Of a stretch of 45,142 bases of DNA, positions 34,520 to 42,795 are shown in pieces. Source of the stretch: CAG-877 sp963645945 (GTDB lineage: Bacteria; Bacillota_I; Bacilli_A; RF39; UBA660); assembly GCA_963645945.1 (NCBI GenBank), contig CAVIUA010000008.1, positions 1 to 45,142 of the forward strand, written 5' to 3'. The stretch's first letter is position 1. Each line of letters opens with the position of its first letter. The notes under the pieces were generated by a model that was given only the letters and a program-made list of their open reading frames with translations, did not search any database and was not told the origin of the DNA. Position numbers and translations under genes: made by a program.

Positions 34520-36083
34520 TACTTTGAAAATGGCTTTAAAGATAGATTTAACATACGCTATAAATGCTAATATTTATCAATTTAAAAAGTTACCTATATT
34601 AAAAAATATAATGGGTGATAATGCTTATAAAAATGATAAAGTTAAGAAATTTGCCAGTACATTTAGTATTTTAATGTCGGCATGTAGAGCTATATTTTTT
34701 AGATTACTTTATTTCTTTGTAATATATTATATTAGTAGTTTTATTAATAAAAATGATATTACTAGAACTTTTATATTTATTTATTTTATTTTTACTTTTA
34801 TTGGTTTGTTTATTAATCCTAAGATTTTAAGTACTAGTACAAAAAAATACTTTTCAATAATAATATTTAATATGGATGCTAAAAAGTTTATGAAGGCTTC
34901 ATTTATATGGACTTTGTTTTTATCATTTATACTGAACTCTTTAGGTTTTTTAACACTATCTATTTTTTTAAATTATTCTGTTCTTGACGCTTTATGTCTT
35001 ATTTTATTTAGTACGACAGCTAGAATTGTAGGAGATGCATTTAGTGTTTATTATTATAAGAAGCATGGTATTACATTTACTACTGATTATAGACATACAC
35101 TTGTTGTTATTGGAGTATTTTTTGCGATAGGAAGTTTGCCGTTCTTTAATATTTTTGTACCAGATATGGTAATTTATTGGACTTTATTTATATTTTTACT
35201 TGCTAGTGTATTTTGTTATATATATTTAATGAAAGTTAATGATTTCAAACTTATTTATAAGAAAATAAATACTTTTAAGGCTGCTATTAATAGTGATACG
35301 GGTGACTTGTATGCTAGACAAGAAATGATTAGAATTAAGGATAAAGATAAGAATATTGATAGTCGTAAATTAAAGGATAAGAAAGGTTATGATTTATTTA
35401 ATACAATATTTTTTGAAAGACATAAAGAAATATTAATGAGAAGTGCTAAGAATTTTAGTTTGATTATCTTAATTATAATTATTGGACTTGGTGTTTTATC
35501 TTTTTATAATAATGATATTTATAATAATATACATGATTTTTTGCTTAATAGATTAGGTTGGTTTGTACTAATTATGTATCTTATTAATAGAGGTTCTGTT
35601 GTTACTCAGGCAATGTTTTATAATTGTGATCACGCTATGCTTAGATATAATTTTTATAGAGAGCCTGATGTTATACTTGGACTATTTAAGAAAAGACTTA
35701 TGATGTTAATTAATATTAATTTGTTGCCAGCTATAGTTATTGCGATAGGTTCTATAGTTTTACTTGGTATTACTGATGTTGACTTGGTTATTAATTATAT
35801 TATGATACCATTGTTTATTATTGTACTTAGTGTGTTTTTTTCAGTACATTATTTAGTTATTTACTATTTGTTACAGCCATATAATAAGGACTTACAGGTA
35901 AGAGGTATTTCTTATACATTTGTATCATTTATTACACTTGTTTTGACTTATATTTTATCTAATTTAGTAATGTCTTCATTGTATTTTTCTATCTTAGGAA
36001 TTGTACTTACAGGAGTTTATATTATAGTCTCTTTAAAGCTTGTTTATAAGTATGCTCCTAATACTTTTAGGATTCATGACTAG
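34512..36083 (+). CDS. ABC transporter permease (multi-pass)
   Basis: The 523-residue protein has about twelve hydrophobic helices in two blocks (residues about 55-255 and 310-515), separated by a charged cytoplasmic stretch (KVNDFKLIYKKINTFKAAIN and KIRIKDKDKN-like). It has no ATPase motif. It overlaps the ATP-binding gene by eight bases, so the two form one exporter. It resembles large ABC-2-type permeases (SkfF-like) more than importer subunits. The substrate is undetermined. No terminator is obvious; the next promoter starts ten bases later. Confidence 0.85.
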   Translation: MLNTLKMALKIDLTYAINANIYQFKKLPILKNIMGDNAYKNDKVKKFASTFSILMSACRAIFFRLLYFFVIYYISSFINKNDITRTFIFIYFIFTFIGLFINPKILSTSTKKYFSIIIFNMDAKKFMKASFIWTLFLSFILNSLGFLTLSIFLNYSVLDALCLILFSTTARIVGDAFSVYYYKKHGITFTTDYRHTLVVIGVFFAIGSLPFFNIFVPDMVIYWTLFIFLLASVFCYIYLMKVNDFKLIYKKINTFKAAINSDTGDLYARQEMIRIKDKDKNIDSRKLKDKKGYDLFNTIFFERHKEILMRSAKNFSLIILIIIIGLGVLSFYNNDIYNNIHDFLLNRLGWFVLIMYLINRGSVVTQAMFYNCDHAMLRYNFYREPDVILGLFKKRLMMLININLLPAIVIAIGSIVLLGITDVDLVINYIMIPLFIIVLSVFFSVHYLVIYYLLQPYNKDLQVRGISYTFVSFITLVLTYILSNLVMSSLYFSILGIVLTGVYIIVSLKLVYKYAPNTFRIHD

Positions 36084-36092
36084 GGCTCAAAT

Positions 36093-36121
36093 TTGACTTT
36101 TTATGTATAATAGTGTAAAAT
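36093..36121 (+). promoter_or_regulatory. Promoter of the cell-wall hydrolase gene
   Basis: TTGACT (36093-36098) and TAAAAT (36116-36121) are 17 bases apart. GAGGTGA precedes ATG 36161. Confidence 0.7.
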
Positions 36122-36160
36122 GAATACATTGATTATTATTCAATGATGAGGTGAATTTCA

Positions 36161-36844
36161 ATGAAAAAAACAAAAATTATTAGTGTTGTCTTACTAATAA
36201 TATCTGTTTTAATGGTTTCAATGGGAATAAAACTACAAGAAAAAGCTTATGAGATTAATGATGATTTATCATATTCATATAATGAAGTAAATATAAATAA
36301 TATAACAGCTTCTGAGAATGCATTAGTTAATAATAATGAATCAGATTTCCGTGAAGATAATTCTTCTATTACAGCTATTGAGATGGAAGCTGCGCCAGCA
36401 TCTGTTATTGTTCCACCTAGAATTGAAGTATTTGATGGTTTAACAATAGAAGAGTTGGCTGCAAAATTAGATAGAAATTTAGGTACAGATATATTAGCTG
36501 GACAAGGTTACTTTATTGCTACTAAATGTATTGAACTTGGAATCGATCCTTATGTAGCAACAGCTATAATGTTACATGAAACTGGTTGCGGAAGTAAATG
36601 TTCTAACTTAGCTAGAAGTTGCTACAACGTTGGTGGACAAAAGGGTTCACCTGGATGTAATGGTGGTAGTTATAAAAGATTTAATAGTTTAGAAGAGGGA
36701 ATTACTGGTTTTATTAATAATTTGTATAAAAACTATTATAGTCAAGGGTTAGATACAGTTGAAAAAATAGCACCAAGATACGCTGAAGGAAGTTCTTGGC
36801 CTGCAAAAATTAATAGTTTTGTTGAAAAAATAAGAAATAGCTAA
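36161..36844 (+). CDS. Membrane-anchored cell-wall hydrolase (glucosaminidase/lysozyme-like)
   Basis: An N-terminal helix (about 5-23) serves as signal or anchor and is followed by a 70-residue acidic spacer. The catalytic domain (about 92-227) contains GIDPYVATAIMLHETGCGSK, with the likely catalytic Glu in HETG, then YNVGGQKG and FNSLEEGITGFINNL, as in bacterial N-acetylglucosaminidases and phage-like lysozymes. Several Cys (in GCGSKCSN, SCYNV, PGCNGG) suggest disulfides. It would cut peptidoglycan at the cell surface, so the cell has a wall. Exact bond specificity is not decidable. Confidence 0.85.
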   Translation: MKKTKIISVVLLIISVLMVSMGIKLQEKAYEINDDLSYSYNEVNINNITASENALVNNNESDFREDNSSITAIEMEAAPASVIVPPRIEVFDGLTIEELAAKLDRNLGTDILAGQGYFIATKCIELGIDPYVATAIMLHETGCGSKCSNLARSCYNVGGQKGSPGCNGGSYKRFNSLEEGITGFINNLYKNYYSQGLDTVEKIAPRYAEGSSWPAKINSFVEKIRNS

Positions 36845-36855
36845 AAGGTGTAAAT

Positions 36856-36884
36856 TTGACATTTTTAGCTACATATGGTATAAT
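36856..36884 (+). promoter_or_regulatory. Strong promoter of the OLE-type RNA
   Basis: TTGACA (36856-36861), 17 bases and TATAAT (36879-36884) match consensus at all twelve positions, with a TGG extension just upstream of the -10. Transcription should start near 36891. Confidence 0.92.
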
Positions 36885-36890
36885 GTATAT

Positions 36891-37522
36891 TGATTGATGG
36901 CACATTATTCTAGTCAATCGCTTTATTAGGAAGACGGGATTAAACAACCGTTATAAGAGCATATCTGTGAAACCTCTGGTGTTTGCTTTATACGCCCAGT
37001 TTAGGGTGGATGCTGGAGATGAAAATATTGGGCGCTCGTAATGGCATACGACAAACGACCCAGTGTTTGTGGAGACCTATTATTGTGGTGAGCCTATACG
37101 TGTTAACTGATGGACTCATTACGAAATAGGATGAAACCTGTATTGTGGCGAAAGTTATGTACAGTGTAGCTTGTCTTGAGTGATGGTCTTGGGATTAAAG
37201 AACTTGCTTATTAGTATTTGGCCAAATATAATAAGTATTGCTTTATGAAATTGCTGTTGCAAAAGAGAACTAATAATAAAGTGTTTATATTGGTGAGGAA
37301 ATCTCCTAGAGTGCCGTTAGCATAGGATTGCAGTGGATACTAAGTGGTAATCAAGTCGTATGAGCGGTGACGTCATACTCATATCTTTAAAGGGGAACCA
37401 TAAATCTGGTAACGGATTTATAGACATGAGGGAAATCCTACTTGACCTAAGATTCAAAGTTTACTATGTTAATAGCCATTAGTTTTGTAATTTAAAATAG
37501 TATTTTAGAATACTATTTTTTT
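36891..37522 (+). ncRNA. ole: Probable OLE RNA (ornate, large, extremophilic)
   Basis: A stretch of about 630 bases has no plausible reading frame, is more GC-rich than its surroundings (37-47% in the 60-base blocks from 36901 to 37080) and contains many inverted repeats. Examples are ACGG/CCGT near 36934, GTATGA/TCATAC at 37358-37378 and ATAAATC/GATTTAT at 37400-37421. It has a consensus promoter and an intrinsic terminator. A four-helix DUF21-like membrane protein starts 25 bases after the end. OLE RNAs are about 600 nt, membrane-bound through OapA, and lie next to oapA. Length, position and partner all fit. I cannot run an Rfam RF01071 search, so the name rests on this synteny; a different large RNA is the alternative. 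Confidence 0.8.
37496..37522 (+). terminator. Intrinsic terminator of the OLE-type RNA
   Basis: AATAGTATT (37496-37504), TTAG and AATACTATT (37509-37517) form a perfect nine-pair hairpin with a T run. It lies between the RNA and oapA, so oapA must depend on readthrough or a weak promoter. Confidence 0.88.
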
Positions 37523-37547
37523 CATAAATAAATTAGTGAGGTATTAT

Positions 37548-38153
37548 ATGAAAAATAAGAAAAAATTAGAAAGAGATGAATTAAAAGAATTAGTCATTGA
37601 GACTAAAAGAAAAGAAAAAATTAATAAAAAGAGAACAGAGTATAAATGGATACTTAAAATAGTTTTAACAGCTTTTGTATTGTCATTTGGTTTATCATAT
37701 GTTTCTCAAGTGACAATACCTAATTTATCGTTGTTTTTTGGTATACTTATTACTTTGTTGTTTATAGGTATAGGTATATTATTTGATATCATTGGTGTTA
37801 GTGTTACTAGTAGTGATGAGACAGTTTTTCATTCGATGAATTCTCGTAAAGTACCTGGTGCTGATATTGCTGTTAAATTTAAGAAGAATGCTTCTAAAGT
37901 ATCTAACTTTTGTTGTGATGTTGTAGGTGATGTTTGTGGAATTATTTCTGGTACAGCTGCCACAGCTATTGCGACAATTTTAGCTAATCAGTTTAATTTG
38001 AGTTTATTATTTACAAGTTTATTTGTAGCAGCAATAGTTGCGGCTCTTACTATTGCTGGTAAAGCTTTAGGTAAAGGTTTTGCGATTAATAAAAGTGATA
38101 TTATTTTATATGAATTTGCCAAGACTGTGTCACATTTTTATAAGGGAAAATAA
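37548..38153 (+). CDS. oapA: OLE-associated membrane protein OapA (DUF21-like)
   Basis: OapA binds OLE RNA and anchors it at the cell membrane. The 201-residue protein begins with a very basic cytoplasmic segment (about half Lys/Arg/Glu in residues 1-33), suited to RNA contact. Four helices follow at about 34-55, 60-85, 126-148 and 151-172. Between helices 2 and 3, SSDETVFHSMNSRKVPGADI recalls the SETALTSLNRxRL segment of DUF21 in CNNM/CorC magnesium proteins, and GKALGKGFAINKSD recalls its GEVLPKTLA end. GTGAGGT precedes ATG 37548; the GTG at 37536 lies inside that site. It sits immediately downstream of the structured RNA, as in known OLE loci. No CBS domain is present. Confidence 0.8.
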   Translation: MKNKKKLERDELKELVIETKRKEKINKKRTEYKWILKIVLTAFVLSFGLSYVSQVTIPNLSLFFGILITLLFIGIGILFDIIGVSVTSSDETVFHSMNSRKVPGADIAVKFKKNASKVSNFCCDVVGDVCGIISGTAATAIATILANQFNLSLLFTSLFVAAIVAALTIAGKALGKGFAINKSDIILYEFAKTVSHFYKGK

Positions 38154-38159
38154 TTTACT

Positions 38160-38189
38160 TTGACTTATATGTTTATTAAATAGTATAAT
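38160..38189 (+). promoter_or_regulatory. Promoter of the ABC-F gene
   Basis: TTGACT (38160-38165) and TATAAT (38184-38189) are 18 bases apart; GAGGTGAG precedes ATG 38248. The leader is about 50 bases. Confidence 0.75.
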
Positions 38190-38247
38190 GGTAAATGCAA
38201 GTACACAGTTTTTGTGTATATTTAAATACTTTGTTTGAGGTGAGATA

Positions 38248-39837
38248 ATGATTCAAGTTAATAATGTTAGTTTAAAGTTTGGAAAGAGAACTTTATTTGA
38301 AGATGTTAATATTAAATTTACTGATGGTAATTGTTATGGATTAATTGGGGCGAATGGATCTGGTAAATCTACATTTTTAAAATTATTGTCAGGTGAGATA
38401 GAAACTACAACAGGAGAGATAGTTATATCTAAAAACGAGAGACTTTCTATTTTAAGACAGGATCATTATCAATATGATAATAATAGAGTTATTGATGTTG
38501 TAATCATGGGTAATGATAAACTTTATAAAATTATGGAAGAAAAAAATAAGATGTATGAACAAACTGAGTTCAGTGAAGAAGATGGTATGAAATTAGCCAA
38601 TTTAGAAGCTGAATTTATGGATTTAGATGGATGGAATGCTGAGTCTGATGCTTGCACGCTTTTAAACAATTTAGGAATAGATGAAAAAAATCATTATGTT
38701 TTAATGAGTGAACTTCCTGTTAAAGATCGTGTTAAAATTTTACTTGCTCAAGCTTTATTTGGTAATCCAGATATTTTACTTTTGGATGAACCTACAAACA
38801 GTTTGGATTTAGATGCTATTCGCTGGTTAGAAGAGTTTTTAATTAACTTTAATAATACAGTTATTCTTGTATCTCATGATAGACATTTCTTAAATAAAGT
38901 ATGTACACATATTGCTGATATTGACTATGGTAAGATTAAGCTATATGTTGGTAACTATGATTTCTGGTATGAGTCATCTGAATTGTTACAAAAACAAATG
39001 CGTGAATCTAATAAGAAAAAGGAAGAAAAAATTAAAGAGTTACAAGCATTTATTGCGAGATTCTCAGCTAATGCTTCAAAGTCAAAACAAGCAACTTCTA
39101 GAAAGAAAATGTTAGATAAAATTCAACTTGATGAAATCATACCTTCTTCTAGAAAGTATCCTTATATAGATTTTAAAATTGAAAAACCGGCTGGTAAAGA
39201 AATATTAAAAGTAGAAAATCTTACTAAAGTAGTTGATGGTAAAATGATTTTAAATAAAGTATCATTTACTGTTCTTAAAGGAGATAAAATTACTTTTATT
39301 GCGAATAATGACATGGTTAAAACAACTTTATTTAATATTTTAACTGGTAAAGAAAAGTATGATGCTGGTACTATAGAATTTGGTAAGACAATTAATTATG
39401 CTTATTTACCGCAAGATAATACAGAGTATTTCAATGTTGATAAGAACATTATGGAATGGATAGGGCAATATTATGATATTAAGGATGAAACAGTTCTTCG
39501 TGGATTTTTAGGTAGAATGTTATTTTCTGGTGATGATGTATTTAAAAAGGTATCTGTTTTATCAGGTGGTGAAAAAATGCGTTGTATGTTATCTAAATTA
39601 ATGTTAGAAGGACCTAACTTCTTAATATTAGATGAACCTACTAACCATTTAGATTTGGAAAGTATTACATCTTTAAATAAAGGATTAATTAATTTCCAAG
39701 GTGAAGTGTTATTTACTTCTCGTGATTATGAACTTAATAGTACTGTTACTAATCGTGTTATTGAGATATTAGATGATGGCTCTATTATAGATAGATGTGT
39801 TCCATATGAGGAATATATAGAAAGTAAAAGAAAATGA
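38248..39837 (+). CDS. ABC-F protein of the YbiT/YkpA type with degenerate second ATPase site
   Basis: ABC-F proteins have two ATPase domains and no membrane part, and act on ribosomes. The 529-residue sequence aligns along its length with what I recall of YbiT, including NNTVILVSHDRHFLNKVCTH and the linker AFIARFSANASKSKQATSR. NBD1 has Walker A GANGSGKST (34-42) and LLLDEPTNSLD; its signature (LPVKDRVK) departs from LSGGQ, as in YbiT relatives. In NBD2 the Walker A is ANNDMVKTT (352-360), lacking the glycines, and the switch histidine is Arg (FTSRDYE), while the signature LSGGEKMR and LDEPTNHLD are intact. NBD2 ATP turnover may be altered. The 3' end overlaps the convergent activase gene. 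Confidence 0.9.
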   Translation: MIQVNNVSLKFGKRTLFEDVNIKFTDGNCYGLIGANGSGKSTFLKLLSGEIETTTGEIVISKNERLSILRQDHYQYDNNRVIDVVIMGNDKLYKIMEEKNKMYEQTEFSEEDGMKLANLEAEFMDLDGWNAESDACTLLNNLGIDEKNHYVLMSELPVKDRVKILLAQALFGNPDILLLDEPTNSLDLDAIRWLEEFLINFNNTVILVSHDRHFLNKVCTHIADIDYGKIKLYVGNYDFWYESSELLQKQMRESNKKKEEKIKELQAFIARFSANASKSKQATSRKKMLDKIQLDEIIPSSRKYPYIDFKIEKPAGKEILKVENLTKVVDGKMILNKVSFTVLKGDKITFIANNDMVKTTLFNILTGKEKYDAGTIEFGKTINYAYLPQDNTEYFNVDKNIMEWIGQYYDIKDETVLRGFLGRMLFSGDDVFKKVSVLSGGEKMRCMLSKLMLEGPNFLILDEPTNHLDLESITSLNKGLINFQGEVLFTSRDYELNSTVTNRVIEILDDGSIIDRCVPYEEYIESKRK

Positions 39838-40812
39838 TAAGATTTTTGGTCTTATCTTTTTTTTGCTTATTTTTACTTTGCCTCTTCCGCAACGGTTGCC
39901 CCAGGAGTCTATTAGTTGCTCATTTCTTTTTATAGTTATTATTTCACAGTTGTTTGGACAACCTGAACAATTGTGGCTTTCGGTTTTAAAAATATTTTCT
40001 ACTATATCAAATGAGAAATCTATTTCTTTTTCTTTTTTGGATAGTATGGCAACTCCTAAGGCACCTAGTAAATGTCCTGCTGGATCAATTATTATTTCTG
40101 TTTGTAGTATTTCTTCAAAGGCTTTTTTTACGCCAATATTTTTTGAAACTCCACCTTGAAAGATTACTGGTCCTTCAATTTTTTTGCCTTTTGCAGCGTT
40201 ATTTAAGTAGTTTAAGGCTATACTTCTACATAATCCGGCAACGATATCTTTTTTTTCATAACCAAGTTGAGCTTTATGAACTAAATCACTTTCAGCAAAT
40301 ACGGTACATCTAGCGGCAATTAGAGCTGGATTTGTGCTTGTTAAAGCTATTTGTCCAAAGTCTTCAATAGGGATATCTAGTCGTTTGGCTTGACTTGTTA
40401 GGAAGGCACCAGTACCAGCTGCACACAACGTATTCATAGCGTAGTCTACAACGATTCCATCTCTTATTAAGATTATTTTGGAGTCTTGGCCACCGATTTC
40501 AATAATTGTTTTGATATTGGGATATTTTGAAAGAGTACCAATGGCATGAGCTGTTATTTCATTTTTTATGATACTGGCATTTAGAATTGTACCAATGAGT
40601 TTTCTAGCTGAACCTGTTGTGCCAACAGATACTATTTTTATGTCTTTTCCTTTTATCTTTTTATGTAGTTCGTTAATTACTTCTTTCACAGCATTTATTG
40701 GATTACCTTTAGTCCAAAGATATGAACTTGCTAGAATGTTGTTGTTTTCATCTATTATTACTCCTTTGGTGGAAATTGATCCAATATCTATTCCTAAATA
40801 ACTTTTAATCAT
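39769..40812 (-). CDS. Acyl-CoA dehydratase activase, BadF/HgdC ATPase type (COG1924)
   Basis: These ASKHA ATPases pass an electron to 2-hydroxyacyl-CoA dehydratase-like partners using a [4Fe-4S] cluster shared by the dimer. Phosphate-binding LGIDIGSISTKG (6-17) and IEIGGQDSK (105-112) are present. The cluster cysteines are Cys130 (TLCAAGTGA) and Cys169 (ARCTVFAESD). After about residue 275 an extra Cys motif (NCSGCPNNCE) and GNRCGRGK follow, as in the N-terminal part of large activase fusions. The last 23 codons run across the terminator and into the ABC-F gene, so the natural stop may have been lost. ATG 40812 overlaps the TGA of the upstream gene (ATGA), so it is coupled. The partner substrate is unknown. 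Confidence 0.87.
   Translation of the reverse strand: MIKSYLGIDIGSISTKGVIIDENNNILASSYLWTKGNPINAVKEVINELHKKIKGKDIKIVSVGTTGSARKLIGTILNASIIKNEITAHAIGTLSKYPNIKTIIEIGGQDSKIILIRDGIVVDYAMNTLCAAGTGAFLTSQAKRLDIPIEDFGQIALTSTNPALIAARCTVFAESDLVHKAQLGYEKKDIVAGLCRSIALNYLNNAAKGKKIEGPVIFQGGVSKNIGVKKAFEEILQTEIIIDPAGHLLGALGVAILSKKEKEIDFSFDIVENIFKTESHNCSGCPNNCEIITIKRNEQLIDSWGNRCGRGKVKISKKKIRPKILSFSFTFYIFLIWNTSIYNRAII
39836..39863 (+). terminator. Intrinsic terminator of the ABC-F gene
   Basis: GATAAGA (39836-39842, including part of the TGA stop) pairs with TCTTATC (39850-39856), followed by eight T. The convergent activase frame reads through this sequence on the other strand. Confidence 0.85.
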
Positions 40813-41876
40813 TTTTTCATTCTCCTTATTTTTATTAGATCTTCAAAAGCTTCTAATCTGGTTTTAATTCCTTCATCTGATGTTTCAACGTCGTAGGAAA
40901 AAAAGATAATGGGCATTTCTTTTTCTTGACATATTTTTTGAATTATTGGTATGGCTCCTATTTCTGGAGTACAGCCAAAAGGTTTAGTATGAATAATTCC
41001 GTCATATGATTTGTTTATTAATTTAATGGTGCGATAGACGTTATCTAGGCCATCAGCACCTAATGAGTATTTACAGTAATTTTTAGTATTTCTTAGCATG
41101 TGGCGTCGCATGAACTTTTTTTGCTATAGTAGGTAACTTAAGTTTGTGTAGCGTTTAATTTCTATATGTATCCTGGCTAATTCTTTTTCAAGAAAATAGC
41201 TGGCGAATGGTTCCATTGCGGTATATAATTCACCAATGATACCTACTTTTAAACAATTTTTTGTTTTGGCATAGGAAATTTTTTTGATTAGTTTTTTATG
41301 TTTAAAATAGTAGTAATATATTTTTATTATGGAACTTGTAGATGTAAAATCTTTTAACATTATTTTCTTTTCTTTGATGTATGAATCTTTTTCTATTTCA
41401 AAACCTATTCGTAGTCTTATTATTTTATCAATTTTATCCATATTCCAGATGAATAAAATGGTATATAAAAGTTGGTGTACGAAGTAGGTAAATTTAAGAT
41501 TTGGATTTAGTTCTTTAAATTCTTTATATGTTTTTGTTATTTTTAGTTTTCCATTTGAGATTAGGTTATAGAATTTGAAATCGTATCCTAAGTCTTTTAA
41601 AATTGTTTCTGTTACTTCTGCATAGTATCTATAACGACATCCACCGCCAGCTGTAAATAAAATGTTAGCTCCGTTTTCCAATGATTCAATAAAGTTTCCT
41701 AGATTATATTTAAAGGGTAAGCAAACTGAGTCTGGTGCGTATTTAGCTCCTAAGGTAATTGTTTTTTTAGTGATAGTAGGAGCGGGTTTTATTTTTAATT
41801 TTGTAGTTCGGGATAGAAATGTTTTTATTGGTATGTAATAGTCGCCCATATGCGGAAAACTAATTATTTTAGTCAT
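40809..41876 (-). pseudogene. HgdB-like activase-related protein (COG3581 type) with in-frame TAG
   Basis: The start region (ISFPHMGDYYIPIKTFL, then APDSVCLPFKYNLGNFIESL and AGGGCRYRYY) and the end (GIIHTKPFGCTPEIGAIPII, then DEGIKTRLEAF) match one activase-related family. They lie in the same frame, parted by a single TAG at 41126-41124 after YTNLSYLL and before QKKFMRRH. Read through, the protein has 355 residues, the size I expect. TAG is a normal stop elsewhere in this window. It is therefore a nonsense mutation, a readthrough site or a base error. AAGGTG precedes ATG 41876; the GTG at 41885 is rejected. It overlaps the activase gene by four bases. Confidence 0.8.
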
Positions 41877-41881
41877 TTTTT

Positions 41882-42795
41882 TCACCTTCTTCTATCTTTT
41901 TTTTGGATTAGAATATCAATAAAACTTTCTAGACGGGTAATAATACCGACTTCACTGTTTAAGTCCTCAAAGATTAAATTAATGATAGGGAGTTCTTTTA
42001 TTTTTCTAGTAATTAGTTCATTACTTAGAGAGTCAGGACCATATGGGAATGATGAAATTATAATAATTCCATTTACTTTGTTACGATAATAGTTTATGCT
42101 GGCAACTACTTCTTTACTGTGTGTCCAGTGAATATCTTTTGAAAGTTTTCTACATTCTTCATCAATTATGTTGTGATCGATTCTATCACTATAGATAACG
42201 GAAATGTTATTTTTTGAAAGATATTTTGTAATTGTATTTCCTATTAAGTCGTCATACAAATTGTACGGGTGTCCTGCTAATAAGATTTTTATATTATTTG
42301 TTTTTAAGTTTTCTTCTTGAGCTTTTTCTTTTTCTAGTCTTTTTTCTGAACTTATTTTTTCGGCATACTTGTAGGCTTTATAACTTTCGATGTAGGGTAT
42401 TCCTAGATTTTCACCTAATTTTAAAAGGGCAATTTTTTTGTTTTACCTTGTGTTAAATCGATGTTGTAGTTTAGAATTTTTATATTAAATAAATTATTAA
42501 CTAAGTCATATAAACAGTTAAAATTTGTACATACTTGTTCATTCTTTTTTATGGAGTAGAGTCTTGGTACTAAGATGTAGTCACATTTGTTTTCTAAATC
42601 TATTATGTGACCTAGGTATAATTTTAAAGATAGACAGGCTTCATCATGAGCTTTTTTTATACCATTTTGAAGTATTTTTTTATTGCTTTTTGAACTGGTT
42701 ATGGTTTTGTAGTTAAGTTTGGAAAAGAATGCTTCCCAAAAATCATAATCGTAGTAGTATAGTAGAGCCCTTGGTATTCCTATTGTTTTTGTAAT
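41882..42795 (-). pseudogene. Activase-related protein (DUF2229/COG3580 type) with frameshift and no ATG start
   Basis: Translation from ATT 42795 gives TKTIGIPRALLYYYDYDFWE, then DEACLSLKLYLGH and DYILVPRLYS, the family's N-terminus. At 42439-42433 the run A_AAA_AAA meets a stop soon after in frame 0. The -1 frame continues with KIALLKLGENLGIPYIESYK and LAGHPYNLYDDLIG to FPYGPDSLSNE and TRLESFIDIL. The total is about 304 residues. An in-frame TAA lies 15 bases before ATT, so no ATG start exists; AAGGAAG gives seven bases to ATT 42795 (ATT 42798 is possible). It is the first gene of the operon. It may be a decayed gene, a programmed frameshift or an indel error. Confidence 0.78.

Noticed and set aside
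36891..37522. Riboswitch controlling oapA
   Set aside because: About 630 bases is far too long for known riboswitches, and the terminator is a simple constitutive hairpin; OLE-type RNA explains it better.
36850..37547. Degraded protein gene or tRNA cluster in the long gap
   Set aside because: No frame of useful length, GC content well above neighbours, a promoter and a terminator at the ends, and no cloverleaf found; a structured RNA fits better.
41124..42260. Genome-wide stop recoding to explain broken frames
   Set aside because: TAG, TAA and TGA all end clearly intact genes in this window, so the lesions are local to the activase operon.
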